DNA of 64,000 nucleotides, taken from positions 6,116,845 to 6,180,844 of the forward strand of contig OX639973.1 in the NCBI GenBank assembly GCA_951828385.1, read 5' to 3'. Positions 25,008-34,217 of the stretch are shown here, piece after piece. Numbering within the stretch: the stretch's first letter is position 1; each line of letters opens with the position of its first letter. Made by a program: the position numbers and the translations under genes. The notes below the pieces were generated by a model. It made no database searches. It was given only the letters and a program-made list of their open reading frames with translations, and was not told the origin of the DNA. The stretch is from an uncultured Poribacteria bacterium. Lineage in GTDB: Bacteria > Poribacteria > WGA-4E > WGA-3G.

Positions 25008-26387
25008 TTATTTGTTCTCTGCTCTCTGTCGCATCTGATAGATAAACATATTCGTCATGAACCGGTAGACATCCGAGGAACGTCTGGATGCAAGTGGTGC
25101 GCGGCTATCAACCTCTGCGGTCTCCATACTGCACAAGTAATCAAGCGGGCAAAATACGACTGCCAAACGAGGCTTGCCCAACCGTCCCGGCACCAAGATC
25201 CCCCGGATATGTCGCCATTTTACGTTCCCGCCCTTGTACCCTGTTCCCCAGAACGTTGAACCTCCGACAGGTGTCTTTTTTAGTTTGAAATAGGATTGAA
25301 AAATCTCATGCCGTATATTATCCAGAGTTTTCATCGGATACTCGGGGAATATCGTGCGTAACTCGGTTTCTACGAGATTGGCGAACGATTTTTCGTTACC
25401 GCCGTTCCCGCAGTAGTCAAAAAACAGCATACCGTTATAATCGAGAATATATTTGCGAAGGGCTGCGCGCTCCGCATCCGTGAACCCTGATGCCTGTGAA
25501 TTGCGGTCAGCTAACCGTTGGTAGGATGCCGACATCGTTTGATCGTGTCCTGTCATGATCACGAGGGGTGCATCCAGGATGCGGTCGTCTGTTAGTAGCA
25601 ACGCGCCACCCGCGTACTTCATATCAGCTGTAATTGAGGGCGTATGCTCACGTAACCATTTTATTAGGGACGGAATCGCTGTTGGGTCCTGCCACCAGTC
25701 GCTCATTTGATGCTTTAGGCGTATCAGCCGAATATGTCCACGCACGATGCCGTCCTCTTCATCAATAATGCTGCCGAGTTTGTCACCAATCTCATCTCTG
25801 TAACCACCAAGCGTTTCTGGGATCCCTTCCCCCAATCCATCTTGGCCCCCGCCACCGGATTGCGTTAAGTTGCCGAGACTTGCACCAGAGCCGCCACTTT
25901 GTTGTCTCACGATTTTACCACTATTTCCTGAACCGAGGACTGCATCGCCACCCTCGATTTCTCCGCTGCCTCTCTCTATTGTAGGTGAGTTTACATCGGT
26001 TGGTAAAAGGATCGTTTCTGGCGAAGGGATAAGATCGGCCGCTGTAGGGAGTGGAGGAGCCTCCAAGTTCGGTGTATCCGTAATCTGTGGGACTGCGGAC
26101 CTTGCTGCCGTCGGGAGTTTCGCTGCTGCACTGCTAATAGAGGGTGCTGCTGTCGTCTGCTTCCGTTTCGCTATCCGGACGATCTTTTTTGGAATTTGTG
26201 TCCGCTGATGCTGCTGCGGTTCGACGAACTCCACAGCGATACTATTTTCCATCATCTGTTCTATTTTGGGTTTTAGTACCAATACCGCAGTCAGAATAAT
26301 TGCAATCACATGCACTATCAGAGAAAAGAAAAGTGCCATGTTCCTGTGCCTTTTGGCATAATACTTTTCAGCCATGCGTATGTTCAT
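25008..26387 (-). CDS. DUF4159-type protein with TonB-like N-terminus
   Basis: The C-terminal 230 residues match the DUF4159 type: GALLLTDDRILDAPLVIMTG near 250, then YILDYNGMLFFDYCGNGG, FPEYPMKTLD, and LAVVFCPLDYLCSMETAE near the end. DUF4159 has a glutamine-amidotransferase-like alpha/beta fold of unknown function, often found near AAA ATPases and DUF58 proteins. The N-terminus has one transmembrane helix (about 17-40, FFSLIVHVIAIILTAVLVL) followed by a Pro/Gln/Ser-rich linker. This resembles TonB or TolA anchors, so the domain is presumably held outside the inner membrane. GGAG precedes the ATG. The TPR gene upstream on the same strand may be its partner. Confidence 0.8.
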   Translation of the reverse strand: MNIRMAEKYYAKRHRNMALFFSLIVHVIAIILTAVLVLKPKIEQMMENSIAVEFVEPQQHQRTQIPKKIVRIAKRKQTTAAPSISSAAAKLPTAARSAVPQITDTPNLEAPPLPTAADLIPSPETILLPTDVNSPTIERGSGEIEGGDAVLGSGNSGKIVRQQSGGSGASLGNLTQSGGGGQDGLGEGIPETLGGYRDEIGDKLGSIIDEEDGIVRGHIRLIRLKHQMSDWWQDPTAIPSLIKWLREHTPSITADMKYAGGALLLTDDRILDAPLVIMTGHDQTMSASYQRLADRNSQASGFTDAERAALRKYILDYNGMLFFDYCGNGGNEKSFANLVETELRTIFPEYPMKTLDNIRHEIFQSYFKLKKTPVGGSTFWGTGYKGGNVKWRHIRGILVPGRLGKPRLAVVFCPLDYLCSMETAEVDSRAPLASRRSSDVYRFMTNMFIYQMRQRAENK

Positions 26388-26559
26388 AGTTATACTCCAT
26401 TAGATTGTGGTATCGGATAGGTGTGTTCCAAGAAGATTCAGTTTAGGGGCAAAGCACAGTTAATTTTGCAAGACAACTGTTTTGAACGATAGCTAACCTA
26501 TTTCTGTTTACGTGAGGTGATAAGATTACTGGCTGGGTGCTGCTTTTAGACTGCAGGCG

Positions 26560-27306
26560 TTATTTCGTTTTGATAAAGGGTGCCTGTTTCATTATGTTTG
26601 CAAGTTCGTAGGCAGGTTGGTAGCTTGCATCAAGCCTTAAAGCCTCTGTGATAGCATTTGTCGCTGCTTCCAGATCTCCCAATGCTTTGTAGGCGCGGGC
26701 AAGATGATAGTGGGCACGCTTGAGATGTGGAGCAATGGTAATAACGCGTTCAAGGTGCGGGATCGCTTGATCGTACGTTCCCTGCTCTACGTAAGCGTAG
26801 CCGAGATGATAGTGGGCATCAACGAGATCGGCATCTTGTGCAATCGCGTGTTCTAACGCCTCAATCGCCTTCTGATAAGCCTTCATGCCAATGTAGGCAG
26901 CACCCAGATGGACATAGATATGTGTGTTTTCGGGATGATCGACCTGTGAGTTATCACCTAAATCTGCGTCAAGCGTTATGGCTTTCTGGAATGCTGCGAC
27001 GGCTTCCGTGTATTGTCTGTCAGCTAAATGTGCTTTGCCTCTGTCATGGTATGCTTCTATAAGGGTGCCGTACAGCAGCAACGCCGGTTGATAATTGGCA
27101 TCAAGTTTTAATGCCGCTGCGACCGCTGTGCCTGCACTTTCGAGTTCATTCTGTTCGAGGTACGCACGACACAGCGCAGAGTGTGCCCCTATAAAATTCG
27201 GATCCAGTTTTACGGCTGCCTCGAATTCAGGAACAGCATGACTGTATTGTCCCGCCTCCAGATAGGCGATGCCGAGGTTGTAATGTGCTTCTTTTATAGC
27301 GTTCAT
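26560..27306 (-). CDS. TPR-repeat protein
   Basis: This 248-residue protein is made almost wholly of tetratricopeptide repeats: about six units with the pattern A-x-x-x-L-G-x-(A/Y)-Y...A-I/V-x-x-(F/L)-E-x-A-(I/V)-x-x-(D/A)-P. Examples are AHYNLGIAYLEAGQYSHAVP and AHYHLGYAYVEQGTYDQAIP. There is no signal peptide or membrane segment, so it is probably a cytoplasmic adaptor. A longer insertion near residue 120 (NSQVDHPENTHIY) separates units three and four. It lies 172 bases upstream of the DUF4159 gene on the same strand. Partner unknown. Confidence 0.85.
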   Translation of the reverse strand: MNAIKEAHYNLGIAYLEAGQYSHAVPEFEAAVKLDPNFIGAHSALCRAYLEQNELESAGTAVAAALKLDANYQPALLLYGTLIEAYHDRGKAHLADRQYTEAVAAFQKAITLDADLGDNSQVDHPENTHIYVHLGAAYIGMKAYQKAIEALEHAIAQDADLVDAHYHLGYAYVEQGTYDQAIPHLERVITIAPHLKRAHYHLARAYKALGDLEAATNAITEALRLDASYQPAYELANIMKQAPFIKTK

Positions 27307-27388
27307 TTTGTCTTGCTAAAGGAATATCAGATGCTTTTAATTTTAGTGTTATTTTAGCAGATATGCCTTAATGCGTCAAGCAAAATTC

Positions 27389-27417
27389 TTGAGTACGTTT
27401 CAAGTCTGAGGTATAAT
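27389..27417 (+). promoter_or_regulatory. Sigma-70-type promoter
   Basis: TTGAGT at 27389-27394 and TATAAT at 27412-27417, 17-base spacer, upstream of the polytopic membrane protein at 27481. Confidence 0.65.
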
Positions 27418-27480
27418 AGCACAGCGAATTTATAGGCAAACCACATGCGTTCTGACCACACATCCTGACTGGGATTATCC

Positions 27481-29391
27481 ATGCTGCAACACTCGCCTAC
27501 CCTTTCTACGCCTCCGTCTCACCGGAAAATCCGTTGGCGGATTATTTGGCTCGGACTCGCGCTGATTCCCTTCAATAACTATTGGGTCTTCGCATCGCTA
27601 CGGTGGGATCAAGGGTTCCCGACAACCATGTCGCTCTTTTTCAACACGATTTTCGCACTCGTTGTGCTGATAGCCCTCAACACACTGCTGTACCGGTTCG
27701 CACCGCGCGCTGCACTCACCCAAGGCGAGTTGCTGACCCTTTACACAATGCTATCCGTAGCCTCCGCCATTTGTGGACACGACCTATTTGAGGTTATCAT
27801 TACGAATATCGCCACGGTCGGCTGGTTGGCAACAGAAGAAAATGAGTGGCGCACACTCTTTCACCGTTATCTCCCAGACTGGCTCGCCTTGACAGATAAA
27901 AATAAGTTGACCGTCTATTTTACAGGCGAATCAAGTCTCTATCTGCGGCCCCACCTCCTGTTATGGTGGCAACCCGTGCTGGCGTGGAGTGGGTTTATCG
28001 TTGTACTGCTTTTCACGACGTTTTGTATCAACGTGATTCTGCAGAAGCAGTGGATTGAAGTTGAACGGCTCAGTTATCCGATTATTGAGTTGCCGTATCA
28101 GATGACAACAGCACAGTTCTTCCGCGCAAAGCCACTGTGGATAGGTATTGTCCTCGCGGGTGGGATAGACGTTATTAATGGCTTACATTTTCTATTTCCC
28201 AATTTTCCCGGACTCGGCGGCGAATTCTACGATCTGCGTCCGCTTTTTACAACGAAGCCGTGGAATGCGATTGGCTGGACACCAATAGTCCTTTTCCCCT
28301 TCGCTATCGGGATGGCGTACTTTATCCCGCTGGATCTCTCTTTCACATTCTGGTTTTTCTACATCTTCTGGAAGTTTGAGATGATCTTCGGCAGCATTGC
28401 TGGTTTACAACGGATTCCGGGGTTCCCCTTTATTTTTGACCAGTCGTTTGGAGTGTGTGTCGGTGTCTTATTGATGGCGTTGTGGAGCGCACGGCACCAC
28501 CTGCGTGATGTTCTCAGGCAAGCGTGGCGCGCGAACGGAAAAGTACGACCAAACGAGCCGATGTCCTATCGCGCTGCGGTGTTAGGATTGATCAGCGGAT
28601 TTCTGCTACTGACCGGTTTTTGGTGGGTCGCAGGGATGTCTCTCTGGGTAGCAGTTCTTGTCCTTGCGATCCACCTGATAACGGTGACGGTCATTACCCG
28701 CGTCCGCGCCGAATTGGGACCACCGATTCACGATCTACGCTCCATGGGACCTGATGTGCTACTTCCCAAAATGTTCGGGATGCGCCGACTTGGCGGGCAG
28801 AATCTGGCACTCTTTTCGCTTGTATTCTGTTTCAATCGCGCCTACCGAGGCAATACCATGCCGCATCAATTAGAGGGCTTGAAATTGGCGGAACGCTCGC
28901 GCAGCGCTTCGCGACGGATGGCTATTGCCATGCTCCTTGCTATGGTGTTGAGTCCGTTTGCTGCTTTTTGGGGCGCGCTTCATATCGGTTATGAGCATGG
29001 GGCGGTTGAAGTCTGGTCAGGTTCTGTGTTCAATCGCACACAGAGTTGGTTGACGAATCCGATGCCTGTGAACGTGCCATCGTTGATTGCTATGGTTTTT
29101 GGGCTGCTGTTTGCGTTCTGTCTCACTTTGGTGCGACTCCGATTTTTCTGGTGGCCCCTGTATCCGATTGGATATGCAATCTCCGGGACCTGGGCAGTGA
29201 ACTTCTTCTGGTTTTCGGTCTTTATCAGTTATTTCATCAAATTGGCGATTCTACGTTTCGGCGGTGTACGGACTTACCGGCGTGTCGCTCCGTTCTTTCT
29301 GGGGCTGATCTTAGGCGAATTCCTTGTCGGAAGTGTCTGGGGACTCCTCGGTATCTTCTTAGAAATGCCGATGTATCGATTTATTTGGTGA
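27481..29391 (+). CDS. DUF6785-type polytopic membrane protein
   Basis: This is a 636-residue integral membrane protein with about 13 hydrophobic segments spread over its full length. Segment placement, the early RWRIIWLGLALIPFNNYWV, the cytoplasmic-looking QWIEVERLSYPIIELPYQM near 195 and the loop VRAELGPPIHDLRSMGPD near 405 match the DUF6785 type. That type is distantly reminiscent of oligopeptide (OPT-like) transporters and is common in Planctomycetes and Poribacteria-like genomes. Substrate unknown. No ribosome site is obvious before the ATG. It is a single gene, with an AT-poor tail running into the tyrA promoter. Confidence 0.8.
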   Translation: MLQHSPTLSTPPSHRKIRWRIIWLGLALIPFNNYWVFASLRWDQGFPTTMSLFFNTIFALVVLIALNTLLYRFAPRAALTQGELLTLYTMLSVASAICGHDLFEVIITNIATVGWLATEENEWRTLFHRYLPDWLALTDKNKLTVYFTGESSLYLRPHLLLWWQPVLAWSGFIVVLLFTTFCINVILQKQWIEVERLSYPIIELPYQMTTAQFFRAKPLWIGIVLAGGIDVINGLHFLFPNFPGLGGEFYDLRPLFTTKPWNAIGWTPIVLFPFAIGMAYFIPLDLSFTFWFFYIFWKFEMIFGSIAGLQRIPGFPFIFDQSFGVCVGVLLMALWSARHHLRDVLRQAWRANGKVRPNEPMSYRAAVLGLISGFLLLTGFWWVAGMSLWVAVLVLAIHLITVTVITRVRAELGPPIHDLRSMGPDVLLPKMFGMRRLGGQNLALFSLVFCFNRAYRGNTMPHQLEGLKLAERSRSASRRMAIAMLLAMVLSPFAAFWGALHIGYEHGAVEVWSGSVFNRTQSWLTNPMPVNVPSLIAMVFGLLFAFCLTLVRLRFFWWPLYPIGYAISGTWAVNFFWFSVFISYFIKLAILRFGGVRTYRRVAPFFLGLILGEFLVGSVWGLLGIFLEMPMYRFIW

Positions 29392-29419
29392 AAACGTGAG
29401 AATAGCCCAGTCTTTTCGC

Positions 29420-29449
29420 TTGACAAAGATTGGCGGATTCCCGTAAAAT
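29420..29449 (+). promoter_or_regulatory. Sigma-70-type promoter for tyrA-cmk-plsC
   Basis: TTGACA at 29420-29425 and TAAAAT at 29444-29449 with an 18-base spacer, 67 bases before tyrA. It is the only good promoter ahead of the three tightly packed genes. Confidence 0.65.
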
Positions 29450-29516
29450 ATGAGAGACATCTATTGATGAGATGTAACACGATATGTTTGGAGATTGAGG
29501 GCTTCCGAGATTTGCT

Positions 29517-30425
29517 ATGGAACAGATACAACAACTTCGCCGAATTACAATATGGGGTGTCGGATTAATCGGGGGTTCCCTTGGACTCGCGTTGAAAAAG
29601 AACGGATTTCACGGACAACGCGTCGGATTAGGACGCAACATCGGTAGACTTGAGAACGCACTTGAGCACGATGCCGTTGATGTCATAACAACAGAGTTAG
29701 CCGAAGGGCTCCGAGAAACGGACCTCGTCGTGCTGTGTACGCCTGTTGCGTTCGTTCCGATGTTTGTACAACAGATCATTGCGTCTGTTGACACACGCCA
29801 CCAGCGGATTGTCCTCACCGATGTCGGTAGCACGAAGTCAGCACTGGTGGATACGATTGAGGCACAACTACAGGAACAGAGGGCGGATGCCCTCTCTTTT
29901 ATTGGCGGACACCCGATGGCGGGTTCTCATGAAACCGGTGTCGGCGCTGCACGTGCAACGCTTTTTGAAAAAGCAACCTGTATTTTAACACCGACCGAAA
30001 ATACCGACGCAGATGCCTTAGCACTCATTAAAAGCCTATGGGAATTTGTTGGAGCCGTGCCGCATCTCCTGGCCCCGAAAACCCATGATCTCCTCGTCGG
30101 TGCCGCAAGCCATCTCCCGCATCTAATCGCGAGCATTCTCACCAATACGGTTGCGAATGTGGAAGCCGAAAACGGTCAGGCACTGGATTTTACAGCGACC
30201 GGTTTTCGGGATTCTACCCGCATCGCCGCGGGGTCACCGGACTTGTGGACCGGCATTTTCACACAGAATAGTGATGTCCTTTTATCGTTGATTGACGACA
30301 TCATTGACAACTTAACAGAATTTAAAACCTTGCTTCAGACGGATAACCTTGTTGAGATTGAACGCTTACTTCTAAAAGCACAAGCGACAGTCAAAAAGCA
30401 GAGAGAAAAATTGGGAGGCGCATGA
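29517..30425 (+). CDS. tyrA: Prephenate dehydrogenase
   Basis: The enzyme oxidatively decarboxylates prephenate to 4-hydroxyphenylpyruvate (or arogenate to tyrosine) in tyrosine synthesis. The NAD-binding motif GVGLIGGSLGLAL is at residues 14-26. TDVGSTKSALVD near 100-111 and GGHPMAGSHETGVGAA near 128-143 are hallmark active-site stretches. The helical dimerisation domain includes SHLPHLIASIL near 200. At 302 residues it has no chorismate-mutase or ACT domain, so feedback control through ACT is absent. Its stop overlaps the cmk start by four bases (ATGA), giving coupled translation. Confidence 0.93.
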   Translation: MEQIQQLRRITIWGVGLIGGSLGLALKKNGFHGQRVGLGRNIGRLENALEHDAVDVITTELAEGLRETDLVVLCTPVAFVPMFVQQIIASVDTRHQRIVLTDVGSTKSALVDTIEAQLQEQRADALSFIGGHPMAGSHETGVGAARATLFEKATCILTPTENTDADALALIKSLWEFVGAVPHLLAPKTHDLLVGAASHLPHLIASILTNTVANVEAENGQALDFTATGFRDSTRIAAGSPDLWTGIFTQNSDVLLSLIDDIIDNLTEFKTLLQTDNLVEIERLLLKAQATVKKQREKLGGA

Positions 30426-31108
30426 AAAAGATTGGATCTCAGGTAACGATTGCGATAGACGGACCTGCCGGGTCTGGGAAAAGCACCGTCGCACGACGCA
30501 TCGCAGAAAAACTCGGACTCCTTTACCTCGATTCCGGGGCTATGTACCGAGCAGTGACTCTATTAGCCATACGCGGTAAACTTGCAGCGGAGAGTCCTGA
30601 ACTGCTTGAGCAGGTAAAAGCGTGCCACATTGAATTTGAGGATAACGGTAAAACGATTTTGCTCAATGCCGAAGATATATCTCACCAGATTCGCACGCCA
30701 GCAGTCAATAGGCGCGTCGCAGATGTTGCGAAAATACCAGAGATTCGCCATGAAATTGTCGGGCATCAACAGCGCATCGGTAGCGAGGGCAGTCTCATCG
30801 CTGAAGGCAGAGATTTAACAACTATTGTTTTTCCAAACGCCGAGTTTAAGTTTTACCTTGATGCTTCTGTGACAGAACGTGCCAAGCGGAGGCTCGCTGA
30901 GTTTCGAAGACAAAACGTAGAGATAACTTTGGCAGCGGTTGAAGCGGAGATTAGTGCCCGTGATGAGAAGGATAAAACGCGAGCACACAGTCCGCTCCGG
31001 ACTGCTGACGACGCAATTGTCGTTGATACAACTGATAAAACGATTAATGAAGTGGTTGATTTTATTATCGCGCGAGTGTCTGAAGGCAAAAGCATCTCAA
31101 AAAAGTAA
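30422..31108 (+). CDS. cmk: Cytidylate kinase
   Basis: The enzyme phosphorylates CMP and dCMP with ATP; cytoplasmic. The Walker A loop AIDGPAGSGKSTVARR is at about residues 11-26, followed by the LYLDSGAMYRA motif near 34-44 that binds the nucleotide. IAEGRDLTTIVFPNA near 127-141 is the usual G-R-D-(I/L) region, and ARDEKDKTRAHSPL near 177-190 is the lid segment (family form R-D-x-x-D-x-x-R-x-x-x-P-L). Length 228 is normal. It is the middle gene of tyrA-cmk-plsC. A cmk-plsC order is common in several phyla. Confidence 0.95.
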   Translation: MKKIGSQVTIAIDGPAGSGKSTVARRIAEKLGLLYLDSGAMYRAVTLLAIRGKLAAESPELLEQVKACHIEFEDNGKTILLNAEDISHQIRTPAVNRRVADVAKIPEIRHEIVGHQQRIGSEGSLIAEGRDLTTIVFPNAEFKFYLDASVTERAKRRLAEFRRQNVEITLAAVEAEISARDEKDKTRAHSPLRTADDAIVVDTTDKTINEVVDFIIARVSEGKSISKK

Positions 31109-31112
31109 AATT

Positions 31113-31781
31113 ATGTGGTATACCAATAATCAATTCTGGACACCCCATCCGATCTACCGATGGGGACATCGACTCACAAACATATTTTGTAAAATCGTCG
31201 GGCGACTTGAGGCGCGCGGTGTTCACCACATCCCCACGGAAGGTGGGGTGCTATTCGTGTCAAATCACGTCAGTTTCCTTGACCCTGTGATTGTTGGGTC
31301 CGCCGCGAGTCGCGAAATTCATTTCATGGCACGAAGTAACGCATTCGACATCCCGGGATTAGGGAAACTCATTTCACTTTATAATGCCTACCCTGTCAAT
31401 CGAGGCGCACCGGACTTAGGCGCATTGCGAAAAACGATCTCACTTTTGCAAGAGGGCAACGCTGTGCTGATGTTTCCAGAAGGGACCCGTAGCGTTGATG
31501 GCACCTTAGGTAAGGCACATGATGGCGCATGTTTTATCGCAGACCGAGCCGGTGTACCGACGATTCCAGTGTTTCATAGCGGCGCGGAACGGATATTGCC
31601 GCGCAACAGCAAACACCTCCGCCGATCGAAATTAAATGTCGTTTTTGGGGAACCCCTTGAACTTATCACCGGGGAATTTGAGACAAGGCGTGAAAAGTAT
31701 CAGCTGATGGGCAATCAGATGATGGACGCAATCGCGGATTTGCGAGATGAGATGTTTAATGAGTCGGGTTCGCCAGAATAA
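31113..31781 (+). CDS. plsC: 1-acyl-sn-glycerol-3-phosphate acyltransferase
   Basis: The protein acylates lysophosphatidate to phosphatidate in membrane phospholipid synthesis. The catalytic N-H-x4-D motif is VSNHVSFLDP near 49-58, and the glycerolipid-binding FPEGTRS is near 125-131. G-V-P-T-I-P-V-F near 152 is also conserved. The ATG at 31113 starts four bases after the cmk stop; a longer in-frame reading would overlap cmk by 170 bases and has no support. Length 222 is normal. The 3' end overlaps the convergent ychF gene by 26 bases, so transcripts of the two genes are partly antisense. Confidence 0.92.
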   Translation: MWYTNNQFWTPHPIYRWGHRLTNIFCKIVGRLEARGVHHIPTEGGVLFVSNHVSFLDPVIVGSAASREIHFMARSNAFDIPGLGKLISLYNAYPVNRGAPDLGALRKTISLLQEGNAVLMFPEGTRSVDGTLGKAHDGACFIADRAGVPTIPVFHSGAERILPRNSKHLRRSKLNVVFGEPLELITGEFETRREKYQLMGNQMMDAIADLRDEMFNESGSPE

Positions 31782-32850
31782 GTAGGACATCACCCTCTTG
31801 GACCTGATACGTTTTGCCTTCGGCTTGCAGTAAACCTTTGCTTCGCGCTTCGGGGTAACTGCCACAAGTTACTAAATCTTCCCAGTTGATGGTCTCTGAA
31901 CGGATAAAAGCATCCGCAAAGTCGGTATGGACACGACCCGCTGCATCAACAGCAGTTTGGCCCGCCTGCAGCGTCCATGCCCGTGTCTCGACTGGGCCAG
32001 TCGTAAAGAATGTGAGTAACCCCAATAACTGATATGAGGTCTGAATGAACCGTTCTAAAGCGGATTCGTGTAACCCCATTTCCGCCATAAAAATCTCGGT
32101 ATCCGTTTCATCGAGTTGGGACAGTTCCATTTCTAACTGTGCAGCGAGGACAATAACTGCTGTTTGCGGCTCTGCTTCGTATTTAGCGAAGGGTTTGAGA
32201 ATTTCATCCACCGCGGCCAATTGCGTTTCACCGATATTGCAGACCAGTAACAACGGTTTCTGCGTCAAAAACCCGTAGCCGCGTATCAACTTTTCTTCAT
32301 TGATAGATAGGTCAAGCGCACGAAGCGGTTTCCCGCTTTCCAAAGTCTGCTGACACGCTTCTAAAAGCCGAATCTCGTTTTGCTGTTCAGGTAGTTTTTG
32401 GTTCTGAAATTGCTTACGGAGCCGGCTCAGTCTACCTTCAACGATTTGAAGATCTGCCAATACGAACTCAAGCGAGACACTTTCAATATCGCGTTCTCCG
32501 TCAACGCTACCATCAACGTGTGGCACCGATTCATCTTCAAAAAGCCTCACGACATGCGCAAGCGCATCAACAGTGCGGAGTTCCCCAAGCATGCCGGAAT
32601 CTAATTCCGCCTGTTCTACGTCCGATTTGGTGACCCCAGCGACATCTACATAATCAATTGTCGCCGGTGTCCTTTTTGGGGATTCAAAGGTCTCTGCCAA
32701 ACGCGCCAAACGCTCGTCTGGAATATTCGCAGTGCTGAGGTTTATGTGTCCGCGGCTCGTGTAGCCTCCAACTTCGGCATTGGATTGCGCTAAAGTGTTG
32801 AATACTGTCGTTTTTCCGACTTGGGGTCTGCCTACAATACCTATTTTCAT
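31756..32850 (-). CDS. ychF: YchF/OLA1-family P-loop ATPase
   Basis: This is a TRAFAC-class P-loop protein of the YchF family, which prefers ATP over GTP and associates with ribosomes and redox stress responses. The P-loop GRPQVGKTT is at residues 7-15, with Gln where Asn is usual. DVAGVTKSD near 68 is the G3 region. The altered G4 motif CNIGE near 203-207 replaces N-K-x-D, as expected for this ATP-specific family. The C-terminal domain ends in a TGS-type segment with FTTGPVETRAWTLQAG near 280 and the phrase GKTYQVQEGDVLLI. Length 364 is normal. It is transcribed alone. Confidence 0.92.
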   Translation of the reverse strand: MKIGIVGRPQVGKTTVFNTLAQSNAEVGGYTSRGHINLSTANIPDERLARLAETFESPKRTPATIDYVDVAGVTKSDVEQAELDSGMLGELRTVDALAHVVRLFEDESVPHVDGSVDGERDIESVSLEFVLADLQIVEGRLSRLRKQFQNQKLPEQQNEIRLLEACQQTLESGKPLRALDLSINEEKLIRGYGFLTQKPLLLVCNIGETQLAAVDEILKPFAKYEAEPQTAVIVLAAQLEMELSQLDETDTEIFMAEMGLHESALERFIQTSYQLLGLLTFFTTGPVETRAWTLQAGQTAVDAAGRVHTDFADAFIRSETINWEDLVTCGSYPEARSKGLLQAEGKTYQVQEGDVLLILANPTH

Positions 32851-32913
32851 TTTCTTTTCACCCGTTTGTTTCGCTGGTGAGATGCTAACCTCGCTGATGT
32901 TGGCAAAATCTAA

Positions 32914-32942
32914 TTGACAATGGCTGTGTAAACTGGTAATAT
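32914..32942 (+). promoter_or_regulatory. Probable sigma-70-type promoter
   Basis: TTGACA at 32914-32919 and TAATAT at 32937-32942, 17-base spacer, upstream of the 129-residue membrane protein and the methyltransferase. Confidence 0.6.
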
Positions 32943-32981
32943 AAGGGTAAATATGGAATCCGACCCGGAGGGGAATTGAAC

Positions 32982-33371
32982 ATGAACGTCCAGAACGGAA
33001 AGTGGCGGCGGCACATCATCAAAGGTTTGACCGTCCTTTTAATCTTTACAGTATGCTTTGCAGTTTTGCAATGGTTTATCATCAAAGAGTTATTCGGTTT
33101 TGGTGTGGATATGGTGAAGGACACACTCATTCAACAGGCACCTGAAGGCGTGGAACGGGAAGACATCGAAACCACGTTTGATCGGGTCAAAACCGCTGGC
33201 ATGCAGCTCCCATTTAGCTTCCTCACCGGGAAAATCAGCCTCCGCAAGATTCAAGCCGTTGGCAGATATGCGATTGCAGCAAACGCCGATCAAGTTTGGA
33301 ACGCTGATGAAATTAACACGCTCCTACGAATGATGAATGCCTCCGTCGGGGTTAAAGGAGGGACCGAGTGA
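32982..33371 (+). CDS. Small single-pass membrane protein
   Basis: I do not recognise a family. The ATG at 32982 follows GGAGGGG. A transmembrane helix spans about residues 12-32 (GLTVLLIFTVCFAVLQWFII). The rest is a soluble, mostly helical domain of about 95 residues with FDRVKTAGMQLPFSFLTGK and a C-terminal NADQVWNADEINTLLRMMNA. It is followed by the methyltransferase gene after 34 bases that contain the small inverted repeat CTTGCA...TGCAAG (33372-33392). Function unknown. Confidence 0.75.
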   Translation: MNVQNGKWRRHIIKGLTVLLIFTVCFAVLQWFIIKELFGFGVDMVKDTLIQQAPEGVEREDIETTFDRVKTAGMQLPFSFLTGKISLRKIQAVGRYAIAANADQVWNADEINTLLRMMNASVGVKGGTE

Positions 33372-33405
33372 CTTGCATTATCAATGTGCAAGCGACACTT
33401 AGACA

Positions 33406-34164
33406 ATGCAAATACATCTGACTTCCCCTTATGAAAAATTTGCCTACGCTTATGATCGGATGATGACAAACGTCAATTATACGCGCTGGACACACTACAT
33501 TGAGTCACTTTTTGAAAAATATGATTGTAAACCGCACCGGGTCCTCGATTTAGCATGCGGCACGTGTGCCTTGACGATACAACTCGCATTAAAAGGCTAT
33601 GAGATGACTGGCGTGGACCGCGCAATCGGTATGTTAGACATCGCCAAGCAGAAGGTAGCAGCGCACGAACTGGAGATCGAATTGCATGACGGTGATATGC
33701 AAGATTTCCAGTTAAACCAGCGGTTTGATGCAGTTCTCTGCACCTATGATAGCATTAACTATGCTTACGATGAAACCGAGTTAAGCAACGTCTTCAAATG
33801 TGTTGCTGAGCATCTCGAACCCGACGGATTATTTATCTTCGATGTGACAACGGAACGAAATATCGTTGAGCATTTTCACAACAAAACCTTCGCCGCAAAC
33901 CATGAGGATTATACCTACATCTGGAAAAATAACTACCTCCACCACTCCAAGATGTGCCGGACGCTGTTGACTTTTTTTATTCGTGAAGGCGAATTGTTTC
34001 GACGCTATGAGGAGGTACACCAGCAGCGGATCTTTGAAGTGTCTACTGTTAATGACCTACTCAAAGCGGCTGGCTACAAACCCTTGAGTGCTTACGATAT
34101 GTACACCTTCAACCGATGGAACCGCTACTCAGACCGAATTAACTTCACAGCACGTCTCGCCTGA
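33406..34164 (+). CDS. Class I SAM-dependent methyltransferase
   Basis: The protein has the class I methyltransferase fold. Motif I is VLDLACGTCALTIQLA near 44-59, in which Cys replaces the last Gly of the usual GxGxG run. The acidic motif II region is MTGVDRAIGML near 66-76, with the aspartate that contacts the ribose, and motif III is HDGDMQDF near 97. DAVLCTYDSINYAYDE near 110-125 is typical of small-molecule methyltransferases. Length 252 is normal. It is probably co-transcribed with the upstream membrane protein. The methyl acceptor cannot be predicted. Confidence 0.87.
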   Translation: MQIHLTSPYEKFAYAYDRMMTNVNYTRWTHYIESLFEKYDCKPHRVLDLACGTCALTIQLALKGYEMTGVDRAIGMLDIAKQKVAAHELEIELHDGDMQDFQLNQRFDAVLCTYDSINYAYDETELSNVFKCVAEHLEPDGLFIFDVTTERNIVEHFHNKTFAANHEDYTYIWKNNYLHHSKMCRTLLTFFIREGELFRRYEEVHQQRIFEVSTVNDLLKAAGYKPLSAYDMYTFNRWNRYSDRINFTARLA

Positions 34165-34217
34165 GATTGCAACGCTCCAAATGTTTCCTATCAGTATATT
34201 CTATCAGAATGGGGCTA

